Shown: positions 22,405 through 34,260 of the stretch, piece by piece
Position numbering within the stretch: position 1 is the first letter of the stretch
How the letters are laid out: the number at the start of each line of letters is the position of its first letter
Assembly (NCBI GenBank): GCA_025602905.1
Contig: JAHLKI010000011.1
Span: forward strand, 620,001 to 684,000
Direction of reading: 5' to 3'
DNA from: Phlyctochytrium arcticum
Taxonomy: Eukaryota; Chytridiomycota; Chytridiomycetes; Chytridiales; Chytridiaceae
DNA length: 64,000 nucleotides
The notes under the pieces: generated by a model
What the model saw: only the letters and a program-made list of their open reading frames with translations
Told to the model about the DNA's origin: nothing
Database searches by the model: none
Program-made: the position numbers and the translations under genes

Positions 22405-23937
22405 ATGGCCTTGCCCGCTGGCGTCGTAGGGAAGGACAACTTTGAGTACCAAGCGCCATGGACAGTTTACGCGTTACATTGGTCCCAACAACCGGGCTCG
22501 TTCCGGCTCGGCCTCGGCAGCTTCACCACTGACGCCGTCAACAAGGTCAGGACACTGCTTGACACTTTCACAAACAAACCGGCAGCTAACGAAAATGTCC
22601 ATCTGCAGGTTCAAGTGCTGGATGCTGCTACCAACCCTTCAACAGGCGAAAGCGAGTTTCTGGTCGCGGATGAAGTAGACCTTCAATACCCCTGCACCAA
22701 ACTCCAATGGCGGCCGCAGAAAGTCTGTATGTGCAAAGCTTTGGCAAAATGTCAAAAAAGGCCCAATATCTGACCAGCGCGTTCTCGTAATCCGGTATTG
22801 TAGGGAATTACGGGCCCACAGCGGGACATGTTTGCCACATCTGGCGACTTTCTCCGACTTTGGCAGCTTGACAATGTGAACGAGCAGCCACCATGGGATG
22901 AGTCGCCCTCCACCCCATTTGAGCGTGGGAGAAACGGACGTATTCATCTCAAGACGGTCTTCCGAAATCACCGGCGATCTGATGCAGTAGGGCGATAAAC
23001 AATGCTTTTTTTGTCAATCTCTTTCTGACATCAGCAAGTAGCGAACCGGCCGTGATTATGCTGCACCCATCACCTCCCTAGATTGGAACGAGACTGACCC
23101 ATCCATAATAATAACCAGCAGCATTGATACGACGTGCACCGTTTGGGATCTCAATGTACGGCTAGGATCTTGCCATTCGCGCTGTGCCCTTGTAACTCAT
23201 CCCCTTCAAATCGCAGACACAGCAAGCAAAAACACAACTCATTGCCCACGATAAGGAGGTCTTTGATGTTGCATTTGCCAAAGGAACTGATGTCTTTGCC
23301 AGTGTCGGTGCAGATGGCTCCTTACGGATGTTTGACCTCCGGTAAGTGCTTTCTATGCGTGATGCCTGGACACACACTGTATACTCATATGCCCGAAGAA
23401 ACCTGGAACATTCGACAATTTTGTATGAGGCTGTACCGCCTCCACCCACTGAAGGCACACAAGCACGAAGAGGCTCAGATCCGGAGAATTCACCCTTAGT
23501 CCGCCTGGCATGGAACAAACAGGATCAGAATTACCTGGCTACCTTTCAAAGCAACTCATCATCAATACTGCTGCTGGACATTCGTGTGCCTGCTATTCCC
23601 ATTTTGGAATTACGAGGGCATGCGTCATCTGTATCGTCCATGAGTTGGGCACCCCATTCTAGCGGACACCTGTGTACTGGAGGTAAGAATTGGCGACGGG
23701 AACCTGTGCCTGCCGATACTGATCATCAGTTGCGTTCCTGCAGCGGAGGATTCAAGCGCACTTGTGTGGGACATTTCACATCGGTTGAAAGAGAAGCAGC
23801 TTCACGAGCCCATGTTTACACATACTGCCCCAGGTGCAGTAAACCAAGTCTGTTGGTCCACATCTATGCCTCACTGGATTGCTGTTGCGTCCGGCTCACA
23901 AGTTCAGGCACTGTCGCTGAATGATAGCTCTCCATAA
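22405..23937 (+). CDS. DCAF7: DCAF7/WDR68 (TTG1/AN11-like) WD40 protein
   Basis: WD40 adaptor that bridges DYRK/HIPK kinases and CUL4-DDB1 in animals and MYB-bHLH factors in plants. The ATG at 22405 begins [20 protein letters not shown], then [20 protein letters not shown]. Later blades read [53 protein letters not shown] and [13 protein letters not shown]. Next come [35 protein letters not shown], and [20 protein letters not shown] with [12 protein letters not shown]. The C-terminus is [20 protein letters not shown]. Six or so introns. DCAF7 is one of the most conserved WD40 proteins, so the assignment is secure. Confidence 0.93.
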
Positions 23938-24253
23938 TGTCCTTTAATACATATTTTGCATAGTGGCTCCCAGCCTCGATATGCCGGTTTTCTCCAGATT
24001 AAGTATGACTTGCGCCATGTACATGTATGCCATAAGTATCAACAAAACTTTGCGCGACTTAGCCCTCCGAATTGATAGTCCCACGGTTCAATGCTGCTCC
24101 GACGCGTGGATCAGCAACGGGTGCGCAGTCGGACCCTAATTGTTGACCGAAAAAGGCAAAATGAACTTTGCTCGCTGGTGAAAATACCCGCTTTGCCTGT
24201 CGATCCGATTCTGCCCTTTTGCCCCGTCCAACTATCCAAAGAGCATAGCAAAG

Positions 24254-25032
24254 ATGACGGTGCGTATTCACAGACATCAAATGAGAGAAGCATCCATCCA
24301 TCCATCGGCCGATAAATACGATTATTTTTGGAACGACGGAAAACGAGTGGCGGACGACGGTTGGATCGACATAGTGGTGCATTGCGACGGAGGGTGGATG
24401 GCCAATTCCGGAATGGGGGACGAAAGATACGAGGAGGAACAAATGTTCTTTGAAAGAAAGGACTGGCGAGAGCTTGCGGAATTGAAACGTTGATTCCCAC
24501 CTGTATCGTTGCTGCGAAGGCAGTTTGGAATGTGACGCCCCAATGGCAATTCCATTTAGTATTGGAAGTTTGCACTTCCGGAAGCTGGAACAATGCCTGG
24601 ATTCGAGCACGATACGAGTGATGCGGGGCAGCGTGGAGACCGGAGGAGATATTATTTTTGACTTGTAAACAGTTGTTGGAGCCAATATCGCTGACCGATT
24701 TTTTTCCTTTTCTTACAGTTGGCCGTTGATCTTCTGAACCCTCTCCCCCGCACTGAGGCCCGCAAGCACAAGCTCAAGCGTCTCGTACAGTCTCCTAACT
24801 CGTACTTCATGGACGTCAAGTGCAGCGGCTGCATGAAGATCACCACGGTTTTCAGCCACGCTCAGACCGTTGTTTTGTGCGGAAACTGCGCTACCGTCCT
24901 TTGCCAGCCAACCGGTGGTAAGGCCCGCCTGACAGGTATGTACAACCTTCTCAAGAGTTCTGTCATTGCATTTTATTGATTATTCGCTTCTTGTTTGCAG
25001 AGGGCTGCTCTTTCCGCAAGAAGTCCGCATAG
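24254..25032 (+). CDS. RPS27: Small ribosomal subunit protein eS27
   Basis: Zinc-ribbon protein of the 40S subunit. Exon 1 is only ATG ACG (24254-24259), followed by a 459-nt first intron (24260-24718, GTGCGT...TTACAG), far longer than the usual 50-75 nt here. Exon 2 encodes [20 protein letters not shown] and the zinc-finger region [20 protein letters not shown] with [17 protein letters not shown]. Exon 3 (25001-25032) gives [10 protein letters not shown]. The model totals 84 aa, the usual eS27 length. The long first intron could host regulatory sequence or a snoRNA; a GTGATGC near 24617 and a CTGA near 24691 are only weakly box C/D-like. Confidence 0.93.
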
Positions 25033-25313
25033 GTTCCATTGTAGATCAACATGGTGTTTTCTGGGCTTTACTTATTGGGGAAATAAAACAATCTTTGCAA
25101 CTTATTAGCGATTACCCTTCTCACGTTCGAAATGTGTACCATAATTTGGGAGTATCCTTATGCCCGTTCATTTGGGTATGTACATTATCATTCAGAACTC
25201 GTGTAGTCCCCGAAACACGGTATTTTTGCAAAACAAAAGAGGCGATTTTATCCCGAAGTTTGTCCATCACATGGGATTTCGATTTTGTGCACCAAGAGGG
25301 CCAAGAGTATATA

Positions 25314-26785
25314 TTATCGTCGACGAGGCGGGCTACGAGAACGACGGGATGAACGAGATGGACTACGGGAACGACTACGTCTAGAACTGCTGTGTCTTGA
25401 ATCTCCTTTTCGATGCTTCTCCGTGTCCAGATTGCCAGAATGCTCAAACACCAAATCGTAGTCCTCTTCCCCTCCGTGGTCCGTTTGACCTCGGTACCGA
25501 GATCGGCGCTGCAAGTTATCCGATCCACCAAATCCAGATTTTGAACCGCGCTTGCCCACTAATGAAAAACGTTAACGCTGATTCATGAAACGGGCTGCAA
25601 CGAAACTTACACATGAAGTCGTTGTGCAATTTGGAAACGCTTTGCGAGAAGTCAACGTGAATACGTCGGTCATCAATCAAAACATTGTCCATCTTGAAGT
25701 ATGCCTAATAACATAGGTCTTAGGCGGAAATCCTTTTCCGTGCATGGACCCTCTATTACCTCTTCACAAGACTCCTTGTTGTCAAATTCCACGAATGCAT
25801 AACACAGGGAATCTCCGCTCTTTTTATCCCGCACAACCTCGCAGCTAAAGCCAAGTTAGAATACTGCTCGTCACCATTCTCCCCTTGACGAATGCGATTT
25901 TTACCTCACGATTGTTCCGAATCTCGAAAAGATAATTTCCAAATCCTCATCGCGTGTCACTGGATTCAGCTTACACACAAATAGCACATTTTCTGGCGGC
26001 TTAATCTCAGCAAACGGTAAATCTCCGACCATCTCAAGCGTCAACGCCCGCGCTGCCGCCTCTTCGGCCCGTTGCCGTTTTTCCAATTCGTCTGGCGGCA
26101 AATCAGGCACGAGCTCCTCATCTTCGCCAATACGACCAGATTTGAGCATTTGCTCAGTGGGGACGGGCGAGCGGTCAGGAACAATAAGTCCTTCTGGATC
26201 ATCAAAGGGGTCATCCAAAATTATGGTGTGTTTTATCCGAATGTCACGGTAGGGCCTTCCGTCGTCGTCACTCATTGCTTGATTGATCTTGTCAAGCACG
26301 TCCAGACCTTCTACCACTTTCCCAAACACTGCGTGCTTCCCATTCAAGTATTCGAGTGGACCATCCGCGAGGGTTATAAAGAATTGTGAGCCTGCAACGG
26401 GGACTCCTGCTTCATCCGCCGCTGTTGTTACAAAGGAGACGGTCCCCTTTGATCGATGCTTCAGCTTTGGATTTGTTTCTGGAGCAAAGTATCGCTTCCC
26501 TGGACCGTTGATGACTCTAATACGAGGAAGATTACAGATTGTAAGTAAATATGCTTTATGTGTGTTGATGGTCTAAACATACCCCCATACACACTCCCCC
26601 CCCTTACCAGTTCCTTCCGGATCACCGGTCTGCGCCATGAAGTTCTTCTGGACATTATGGAAAAGGACAAAGTTGTAGTACTTGATTTTGCAGAGTTTGA
26701 GAAAGTTGGTGCTAGCTCGGGGTGCCCGCGAGACTTCCAGATCTATCACGATCTCGCCGAGGGACGTTTCCAGTAGGACCGACAT
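25314..26785 (-). CDS. PPIL4: PPIL4-type cyclophilin with RRM and SR tail
   Basis: Nuclear peptidyl-prolyl isomerase linked to spliceosomes. The ATG at 26785 gives [20 protein letters not shown] and [20 protein letters not shown], the PPIL4 cyclophilin start; [10 protein letters not shown] and the later [20 protein letters not shown] complete the PPIase. A linker ([20 protein letters not shown]) leads to an RRM with RNP2 [11 protein letters not shown] and RNP1-like [10 protein letters not shown]. The C-terminus is Arg/Ser-rich ([20 protein letters not shown]). Six introns. An upstream in-frame extension is open but no conserved sequence lies there, so 26785 is preferred. Head to head with ATP14, 171 bp between starts. 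Confidence 0.93.
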
Positions 26786-26956
26786 TGGACGTTGTTTTGT
26801 TTGTAAAAGCGCAGCAGCATGAATCTCAAATTGTGAGGCCCGCGAATCCGCATCGTGGCTGTGCCGCCAACCTTGCGATTTTATTCCGGCTGTGCACGCG
26901 GTAACAACCGGCCGAGGCAACCTTCCTGTTAATCCATCAGCGACCTGTTTGCCACG

Positions 26957-27899
26957 ATGCTTTCTCTCCGTCTCGCTCGCGCGACTGTTTTGGCCAGGGT
27001 AGGTGATTTCACCAAGTTTTTGTGTGTTGGGTGGAACAGCGGGAAGGTTTAGGTCGGCTTACGGAAATGGAGATGGAGTTGAAATCATACGAACATTGCA
27101 GTATTTAATGGAGGCAAACGAAGAGTCCTCTGGATGAGGAACGAGGGGGCAAATGAAGTGGAACAAGCTGGATCGAAGATAACAAATCGGGTCTGGGGTC
27201 GACTATTGGGCGGAAGCCGACCTTCGTAGCGGACCAATATTTACAAATAACTAACTGTTTTTATATTATTACAGCCCGCAAGCCTTCGATGGGCTGCTCC
27301 AGCTGCTCGCGCATTCTCCCAGAGTACCGTTGCTCGGGGTAAGATCTCGAAATTCTTTTCTTGGGTAGCTGTTGGTTTGACGGGAAACTGATGCGGACTA
27401 TTCTCGCAGCCGACTTTGTTACGGATCTGTATCTTCAGGAATTGCGCAACTACACTCCCGCCAAGCAGGTTTGAACCTTTTGTTAACCCGATGTGTCGGC
27501 ACAGCATTGACGAATGTTGCTTGTAGGCTTCTGCCGACAAGGTTGATCTGCCCACCACCTTTACTGCCCCCACCCCACCTGCCAAGCCCGAGGTTGAGCG
27601 TGCTGTCGCCCAGGCTACTGCCACCGGTGAGGAGATCATTGAGGAAGAGGAGTGGCCTCCAGTGTACAACCCCATCGATGACCCTGCCAACTACCCTGGT
27701 GAGTTTTGAAAAAGGCACATGTTTGAGGCACTTTACTGAAGAGCTCTTTCATCAAGATGAGTGGGAGTACCGCACGGAAAAGGATGATGGCAATGTGGTA
27801 TGTTTCAGTCGGGTCGAGTAGCGAACTCTAGAATATGTGTCTAACGTGTACTTTTGACAGATCCCCAGACGATTGATTCCCGTTGACTACAACCACTAA
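26957..27899 (+). CDS. ATP14: Mitochondrial F1Fo ATP synthase subunit h
   Basis: Subunit of the peripheral stalk of mitochondrial ATP synthase. Exon 1 from the ATG at 26957 encodes [14 protein letters not shown], a basic leader without acids. It splices over a roughly 275-nt intron to [20 protein letters not shown], completing a mitochondrial presequence. The mature start [20 protein letters not shown] matches the subunit h hallmark. A Pro/Thr-rich then acidic segment follows ([20 protein letters not shown]), ending [12 protein letters not shown]. Five introns. The family evolves fast, so the call rests mainly on the DLYLxEL core, presequence, acidic C-terminal half and size. Confidence 0.8.
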
Positions 27900-28200
27900 A
27901 TACCACTCAAATATGGGAACACACAGTCGAAAGATCTCTAATACATATTTGAAACCCGGTCGAAGATCACATTCCCGTTTACATCTGCATAAATCCGCAT
28001 TCTCTTCCGCTTCTTCCGGAATATCACGCAATACCATGATCGTAGCGTTTTAATGCCATTTACACCTCATTATTGATGACAAGGTCTTTGTCAAAAGTTT
28101 CGAAACACATGTGGATTTCAGTATGATTCACAGGTTTTTATATGTAACAGAAACACAAAAGTGATGAAATTAAATATGGTGAAGTTGCTGCACACAAAGA
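27900..28200. other. Convergent intergenic region ATP14 / MRPS7
   Basis: 301 bp between converging genes, presumably holding both 3' UTRs. No gene seen. Confidence 0.5.
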
Positions 28201-28980
28201 TTATCGGCGAACCTTTCGGTCAAACATCACAACATTACTTCGGTTGGCCAGGGCCTGCTTGTGTGTGTTCTCCCGGCGGTTCAGTGCTTCACTCTCATCA
28301 TTCATCACCGCAATCATCTCCTTTCCAATTCGCTCGCCAAAAGCTCCTCGGGCGTTCTTTCCGCTGGCCGCTTGGATGATCCACAAAATCCCTTGTCGGA
28401 TGCGTTGGCGATCATTCAAGGGTTTTGGTGTTGGTACGTTCTTCCCCCCACGCTTCACAGCAACCGTCTTGATCAAAGGCCCCACTCGGTTGACAACCTT
28501 ATCCAAAACAACCATCGGATCGTCGCCAGTCTCACGTTGCACATGGTCCAATGCGTCCTGTAATATTCTTCGTGCCCGAGCCTTCTTGCCATCCTTCATA
28601 ATGTTGTTGACGAACGCTTCGGGAATAGAGAGTTGAACGTTGCGGCGCTCTGCCGAAGACTTTGGGGTCTTCTTGACCAGATCGGTGCGAAAGTTGGTGG
28701 TCAGGTCTGCGGAAGAAGATGGGGTGGTGGTGGACGTTTGTTGCGGTTCCAAAATAGAGGCAAGTCGTGCGGCATGACCGGTGGTAAAGTCGATGCCGGC
28801 AAGGGGATCATTGCTAGAAAGGCCTTCGGTTGGGGAGGAGGGTATAGTGGGGGTTTGGGTGTTTTCGGATGTTGTTTGCGTGAGAGCGCGGAAAAGAACT
28901 GGCCTGGCAAGTGAAGGAACAAAAACTGCCTTGGTCGACACCCGTTGCGCACAGACTCGCAGTAGTCGTCGCCCCAACAT
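28201..28980 (-). CDS. MRPS7: Mitochondrial small-subunit ribosomal protein uS7m
   Basis: Mitoribosomal protein that nucleates the small-subunit head. A single exon of 259 aa, one of the few intronless genes here. The start MLGRRLLRVCAQRVSTKAVF is a basic amphipathic presequence, followed by a Ser/Thr/Pro-rich linker. The S7 domain begins near residue 120 (NVQLSIPEAFVNNIMKDGKK, ARRILQDALDHV), with DPMVVLDKVVNRVGPLIKTV, RQGILWIIQAASGKNA and ends ALANRSNVVMFDRKVRR. Upstream in-frame sequence exists, but the leader logic favours 28980. Divergent from NOC4 with 202 bp between starts. Confidence 0.93.
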   Translation of the reverse strand: MLGRRLLRVCAQRVSTKAVFVPSLARPVLFRALTQTTSENTQTPTIPSSPTEGLSSNDPLAGIDFTTGHAARLASILEPQQTSTTTPSSSADLTTNFRTDLVKKTPKSSAERRNVQLSIPEAFVNNIMKDGKKARARRILQDALDHVQRETGDDPMVVLDKVVNRVGPLIKTVAVKRGGKNVPTPKPLNDRQRIRQGILWIIQAASGKNARGAFGERIGKEMIAVMNDESEALNRRENTHKQALANRSNVVMFDRKVRR

Positions 28981-29182
28981 TGTTGCTTTTGTTTGTGCTG
29001 TTTGCTGCCAATTTGTGTATCTTCGTTTCGACCAATTCTCAAACCTGCAACAAGTTCCAACAACCTTGAAGGTGGCACAGTCGTTCTGTGGCTTGTTCCA
29101 CTCCGAAATGAAATCAGCTTGCACTTTCCAAAATTTGAAGAATTCGCAGGCATTCTATCACCCAGTGCTCAAACTTACAAGT

Positions 29183-31217
29183 ATGGCCAATCTAGGGAAA
29201 CGAAAGAAGGGAGCAGCTGTAAGTTTGTAACGCATGCTTTGACTTGACTGCAGTCTGAATCCGTGTTTTGTTCGCCTTTACAGGCCTCAACGAAAGTAGT
29301 CGTTGCCAAAGTGCAAGAACTGGCCCAAGAATGTCTGGAGAGCCGAGGAAAGCTCAACAACATCGTCACTCTACTTGAGCATTGTGAAGTACGTTCTTCT
29401 TCAAGCCATTAAAACTCTCATTCTCAAAAAATGTGCTTAATAAACAAATTCAGGACGAGAACGATGAAATTGCTTATACCGCATTTGTATCCATGGGACA
29501 TGTGTATGGCAAGCTACTTGAACGAGGCGACATGAAGAAGCAGAAATCGAGTGCTGCCGTACCCGTTGGGGATGTCAAGAGCAAGATCGCGTCATGGCTG
29601 CGAGAGAATCGCACCGTGTATGTGCAAGTTGCGTACCGGTTCTTGGCAAACCCTGAGGCTGCCATGCAGGTATGATTTCCATGTGTTGGGCGTTTGTTGG
29701 GAAGTGTGTTTTACAAGTCAATTAGGTTGCTGCGTATGAAGCATTATTAAAAGTGGTCAATGACGAGAGTCAGCAAGCGAATGATTTTCATTTCAACACA
29801 TTCTACCCGGTCGTCGAGAATCTGGTTTCAGTGGAAACGATCAGCGATGAGTTGCTGAATGCCGTCGTCTTGAGCCTTAACAATTTCACGGATGTTCGAT
29901 ATTTCTTCTACAAATGCATTACGTGAGGGCCACAGAACTATACTCGTTGCACAGGGAGACTTACTTGTCCTTCTTTTTTAGTAAACTCTCTACATCCAAC
30001 GTCCAAACGGAGCAGTCTGCAACTAAAAATTCTCAGAAAAAGGTACGGGTTATTCTACCAAAAGGCTCAATTGCGACTCTGGACTCATTTATTTATCTAG
30101 CGGAAACGACAGTCTGTTGCTGCGGACAACCTCTCGACTATTATCAGTAATATACACAGCATACTCTTCCGTATCAATGACCCATCTGACTCTGCCGATG
30201 AACTGGACTCCTTTCTTTATTCATCAGCAACTGCTCGTTCTCGACCGACCCTTCTCAATCCCAAAGAGCACCGTCGGGCTTTCAGTGAATGCTGGCTGGC
30301 GTACTTGCGGTTACCCATGTCAGCCGAGATGCACAAGCGTATCTTGCTGGTGATTCACAAAAAGATTATTCCGTTTTTGATGCGGCCAACTTTGCTGATC
30401 AGTTTTTTGGTTGATTCGTACGATCAAGGTTTGCACTGCCCATGTCCATGAAAAGTGAGCAGTGGTTCTTAAAATTTGTTAACAGGCGGTGCCGTCAGTC
30501 TCTTAGCTCTGAATGGTCTATTCACGCTGATTACCGAGCACAACCTCGACTACCCTGATTTTTACACCAAGCTATACGCGCTATTTGACAAGAATGTTCT
30601 CCACGTCAAGTACCGCTCCCGCTTTCTTCGACTGGTCGATCTTTTTCTATCGTCATCAAAACTCCCATCCTACCTCGTTGCCGCTTTCATAAAAAAGATG
30701 GCTCGCCTGGCCCTTCACGCACCACCAGCAGCCATCGTCATTGTAGTACCCTTCATCTACAATCTGTTGAAAAAGCACACGGCTTGCTTGGTCATGATCC
30801 ATAGGGAGCAGCAGGAGGAAGAGGGTTTGCCCACTGGTGGAGAGTTGCACGATCCTTACTTGCCAAACGAAACCAACCCTGCCGATTCGAAAGCACTGGA
30901 GAGCTCACTCTGGGAGTTACAAACTCTGAAGCAGCACTATCTCCACTCAATATCAGGTTTGGTACGCGTGTACGAACAACCCTTGGGTCGGCAGGGTGAA
31001 TACGATCTGGAAGACTTCTTGGACCATACATACGGAACGGTAAGAAGTTTTGAAGTTTAACTTGATACTCCCTGGGTGCCTAACAAATCATGTTTAGCTT
31101 TTCGAAAGCGAGCTCAAGAAACCCATCACTGAAGATCCTGCGTTATCACTTCAAAGAACTACATCCCCCTTATTTGAAACGTCAAATCCCATCCTGAAGA
31201 ATGTGACAATTTTCTAA
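29183..31217 (+). CDS. NOC4: Nucleolar complex protein 4 (Noc4/Utp19)
   Basis: Nucleolar factor that pairs with Nop14 in the SSU processome for 40S maturation. The ATG at 29183 starts MANLGKRKKGAA. Conserved helical-repeat segments follow: QELAQECLESRGKLNNIVTL, YVQVAYRFLANPEAAMQ, HFNTFYPVVENLV, DVRYFFYKCI. The CBF/Mak21 core has SECWLAYLRLPMSAEMHKRI, IIPFLMRPTLLISFLVDSYD, GGAVSLLALNGLFTLITEHN, DYPDFYTKLYALFDKNVLHV, PPAAIVIVVPFIYNLLKKHT and SSLWELQTLKQHY. It ends SNPILKNVTIF. Eight or so introns. All family landmarks present; full length. Confidence 0.92.
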
Positions 31218-31522
31218 TTCCTCCACTCGTTGTATTTATTTATTTAATCACCTCACTCGGTTTTTTCATGTCGTTTGAAATCAAAGACGACGTGAGATAA
31301 TATTTGAGGAACCAACCCGTCCACACAATTTATTAAAAGCTGTACAAAAGTGTTCTAAATTTGATGGCACTCAGGCAATCAGAAATGAAGATGAAGTAAA
31401 TGCATATGGGGAGTTGTAAAAAAGAAACTCCAGTTGGTGATCCTCGCAACTATAGCAAGTTATGATTTCAGTAAAAAGGTGACCTGGACATTGGAAGAGC
31501 CCGCGGAGGCAAATTCCGCGGT
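31218..31522. other. Convergent intergenic region NOC4 / C2H2 factor
   Basis: 305 bp between converging genes. AT-rich near 31230-31270. No gene seen. Confidence 0.5.
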
Positions 31523-32543
31523 CTAGGAGGCACTAGAATGCACCGTGTTGACGATATTTGGTAGGGGAACACATATCCCCCGATTGCCATCCGGATCTTG
31601 TCGTTGATGTCGCCGGAGTGCGTCCTACGCCACAAGAGTTAGACAAAAAAGTTGCATATATCAAGAGACATAATTAAGTACCTTTCGCGAGAATTTCTTA
31701 AGACAAACCGGACAAGTAAAAGGCTTCTCGTCTACATGCGTACGCTCGTGTCTACAACAACGATTACCAAGATGATTTCAAAAAAAGTGAAATGGGTCGC
31801 TGTACATACCGATTCAAGTCGTGATTTCTTGTAAACGACGCAGGACATTGCTTGCACTTATATGGGCGAAGCCCTTGGTGTGACCGTATGTGCGACTTCA
31901 GGTTGTATAGTCTGGTGAACACCCTTGAGCATGTTTGACACATGTACTTCATGTCGCGTCTAGACACTCCGGATGCTTCTGCTGCTTGTATCGCCAAGTT
32001 TAACTGCTGTTGTTCGTCTTCAGTGGGGGGTATGCCATCATCTTCTCCACCTTCATCCTCCGCATGTCCCTCCTTCGGTTTAGCCTGTTCGGAGTCCGGA
32101 GTTGATCCGGGGTTATTTACTGATTGCGTAGGATTAAACTGAGCCAGGGGAATTGAAAATGGGTATGCTTGAAATGGAGCATATCCTGCTGGCATGCCCG
32201 GCATAGGAAAGGGAGGTTTGCCAGGTATGGGGTATAAGACCGAAGGTTGACCGCGTGGCCCATAGCCGAGAGTAAAGCCAGGGTAAGGGAGATTAACTGT
32301 GGGTTGTGGGAGTTGTGGGCCTGCCAAAGGATGCCCCACGGAATCCGGGGCAATAGCACCTACAGGCGCATCCGTATTATGATGTTCTGAAGGAGGCTGG
32401 GAAGGAAGAGCATCTATGCTTTGAGCTTCATTTGCCTTCAAACTGGCGAGTGCTTGCGACACTGCGTATTGAGCCTGAGCTTCTTGGGTACCTTGACCTT
32501 CAGCGCTCGAGACTTGTGCGTGCGAAGTTGCGGGATCGCTCAT
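31523..32543 (-). CDS. C2H2 zinc-finger transcription factor (Crz1-like fingers)
   Basis: Predicted nuclear DNA-binding protein. From the ATG at 32543 a Gln/Ala/Pro-rich region (MSDPATSHAQVSSAEGQGTQ, then LPYPGFTLGYGPRGQP) precedes an acidic segment (HAEDEGGEDDGIPPTEDEQQ). Three fingers close the protein: CQTCSRVFTRLYNLKSHIRS, CKQCPASFTRNHDLNRHERT and CPVCLKKFSRKDALRRHQRQ; introns separate finger 2 and finger 3. The end is ICVPLPNIVNTVHSSAS. FTRxYNLKSHxRSH in finger 1 resembles Crz1, the calcineurin-responsive factor, but no docking motif is identified. The frame remains open upstream to 32657 without ATG support, so a 5' exon is possible. Confidence 0.85.
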
Positions 32544-33000
32544 TGATTGGACGGTCCGCCAGCGGCGTAATGTAACGAGACCTGGAGGAAGAGAATCACC
32601 CTGCGTATAGGGTAGGCGAACGGTTCTGTAGTGACAAAGTGGGGTTGAAGTATTCAATGCTGAGACGAGGGAGAGCTGATGCTTCGGAGCTCAGAGCTGT
32701 GATTTCGATAATAGAGAACACCGCCGCGCTGCGCCACAAGAGAATGCTGCGCAATGCCCAGCTGTCATTTCCCACCGTTCGACAGGGTTGCGATATGATT
32801 GACAGGTTGTGCAGAGGGAACTATATAAACCAAGTATTCCTAAAAGCATTACTATCTTTTCTCTAAGGCTATCTCGTTGATGGGGGAAAAGAGGCAACAG
32901 AGAAACGTCGTCCTACTGAAGCAAATCGGAAGTGAAATCCCTGCAAAATTGGGCAATTAGATCCAATACATCCAATAATCTGCAGACGATGTATGATTGC
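32544..33000. other. Region upstream of C2H2 gene and 3' of GEMIN2
   Basis: 457 bp presumably holding the C2H2 gene promoter. A possible alternative last exon of GEMIN2 lies at about 32870-32941 (see that entry). Confidence 0.4.
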
Positions 33001-34082
33001 TTACCCCAAATCTTTTTGACCAAATGAATAGGCAATAATGGTAATAATCATATTCAAACTTGCCAAACGGGGATCCCCCGCATCTGATGCCACCATGTGG
33101 TTTCGTATTGATCGACACTTGCGTGCCAAGTCCCGAATGAGAGCTACCTCGTCAGCATGCAAAAGTTTGTCAAGCCGGACCAAGAGGGCGAAAACCCATT
33201 GACCCTATAAGCAAACACCAATGGTCAACAAGGAGGTTTTTTCATCTCAATGTGATAGCAATTACCTGAACCTCAGTAATGGAATCATTTCCCAACCATT
33301 GAATGTGGTAGTTGAGGAGGCTAATGGTCTCTCCTTGCTCCAATTGGCAAATCAAGTCCGGCGAAGGCTCTCGACCTTCATCGTGACCGTCTACATTGCC
33401 CTGTTCTGACGGATACACGGAGGAGGAGGGCTCAGAGGATTGCATCTTGCCCCGTTTACTTTCCAAATCGCCGGCTTCCTCCATATCGTCAGGTTTCCGC
33501 TTTCCCGATTGAACCTTGGTGTCCATTCCTTCTGGGGATTGAGCCTCGCTCGCGGCTGCCGTTCCATAACAGAATTGCTTCCATTGACGCGCATGGTACA
33601 TCAATGGCCTTTGGATTTGGTGGGCATCCGGTTGTGCAAGGTATTGCTCCCGGCGCACCGCCAGGTCGCTTTTCAATGCCTCAAACTTTGATAAAAATTG
33701 TTCAGCCCACTCGCGAGACGGAGTATAGGTCGAAGACGAGCTTTCTTGCCGGTCAAAGAACTCTTTACGAACGTCAAACGTATTTGGGATTTGCGGTACA
33801 TTTGTTAGAGTGGAATTCGACACATTAGCGCGAACGGTCTGTGGGCAGGCTTCAGCTTCCGCTCTAAATGATGTAGTTCGTTAGTGAGCGAATCCTGTGA
33901 AAGGACATCCCAAAAAACCATTACCTTACCATACGCAAATATTGTAGCGCAGAAGCTGTTCCTTCATTTGTGTCCTCTCCGTAGCCTTCTAGAGGTAGTG
34001 CTGGTCGCTTGATGGAGTCTTCGTCCCGTTGAGACCAGTTCTTCTGATCTTTTCGGCCTCTTGAGTTGTAGTTTGACGACAT
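33001..34082 (-). CDS. GEMIN2: Gemin2/SIP1 (SMN-complex snRNP assembly factor)
   Basis: Holds the Sm pentamer during cytoplasmic snRNP assembly with SMN. The ATG at 34082 gives MSSNYNSRGRKDQKNWSQRD, then TASALQYLRMVRAEAEACPQ, the typical Gemin2 Sm-binding N-terminus. Further: REWAEQFLSKFEALKSDLAV, a disordered middle with a basic patch (SGKRKPDDMEEAGDLESKRG), and the helical C-terminal half: PDLICQLEQGETISLLNYHI, WLGNDSITEVQGQWVFALLV, LIRDLARKCRSIRN, NMIITIIAYSFGQKDLG. Two introns. A GTAAGC donor overlaps the stop, so an extra 3' exon cannot be excluded. Divergent from the FtsJ-like gene by 178 bp. Confidence 0.88.
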
Positions 34083-34260
34083 TCCTTCGTGCCGTATATG
34101 GAAGGTTGTGCTTGAGAATAGAGAAAACGCGATCTGTTCTATTTCGCTTCTGTCGGCAAAGGAAGTTCGCAAGCCAGCCACAAAATTCTGCACAAAACTT
34201 TTTGAACTTTTGCCTGCACTGTGCACTTTCTTTCAGAAGTACAAACAAAAGGATCGCTAA
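34083..34260. promoter_or_regulatory. Short bidirectional promoter GEMIN2 / FtsJ-like gene
   Basis: 178 bp between two divergent start codons, so both genes must take their core promoters from this segment or from inside each other's 5' regions. Confidence 0.5.

Noticed and set aside
28633..28914. Gly/Trp-rich plus-strand frame opposite MRPS7
   Set aside because: It is the complement of the MRPS7 Pro/Ser/Thr-rich linker, which explains the Gly-rich composition.
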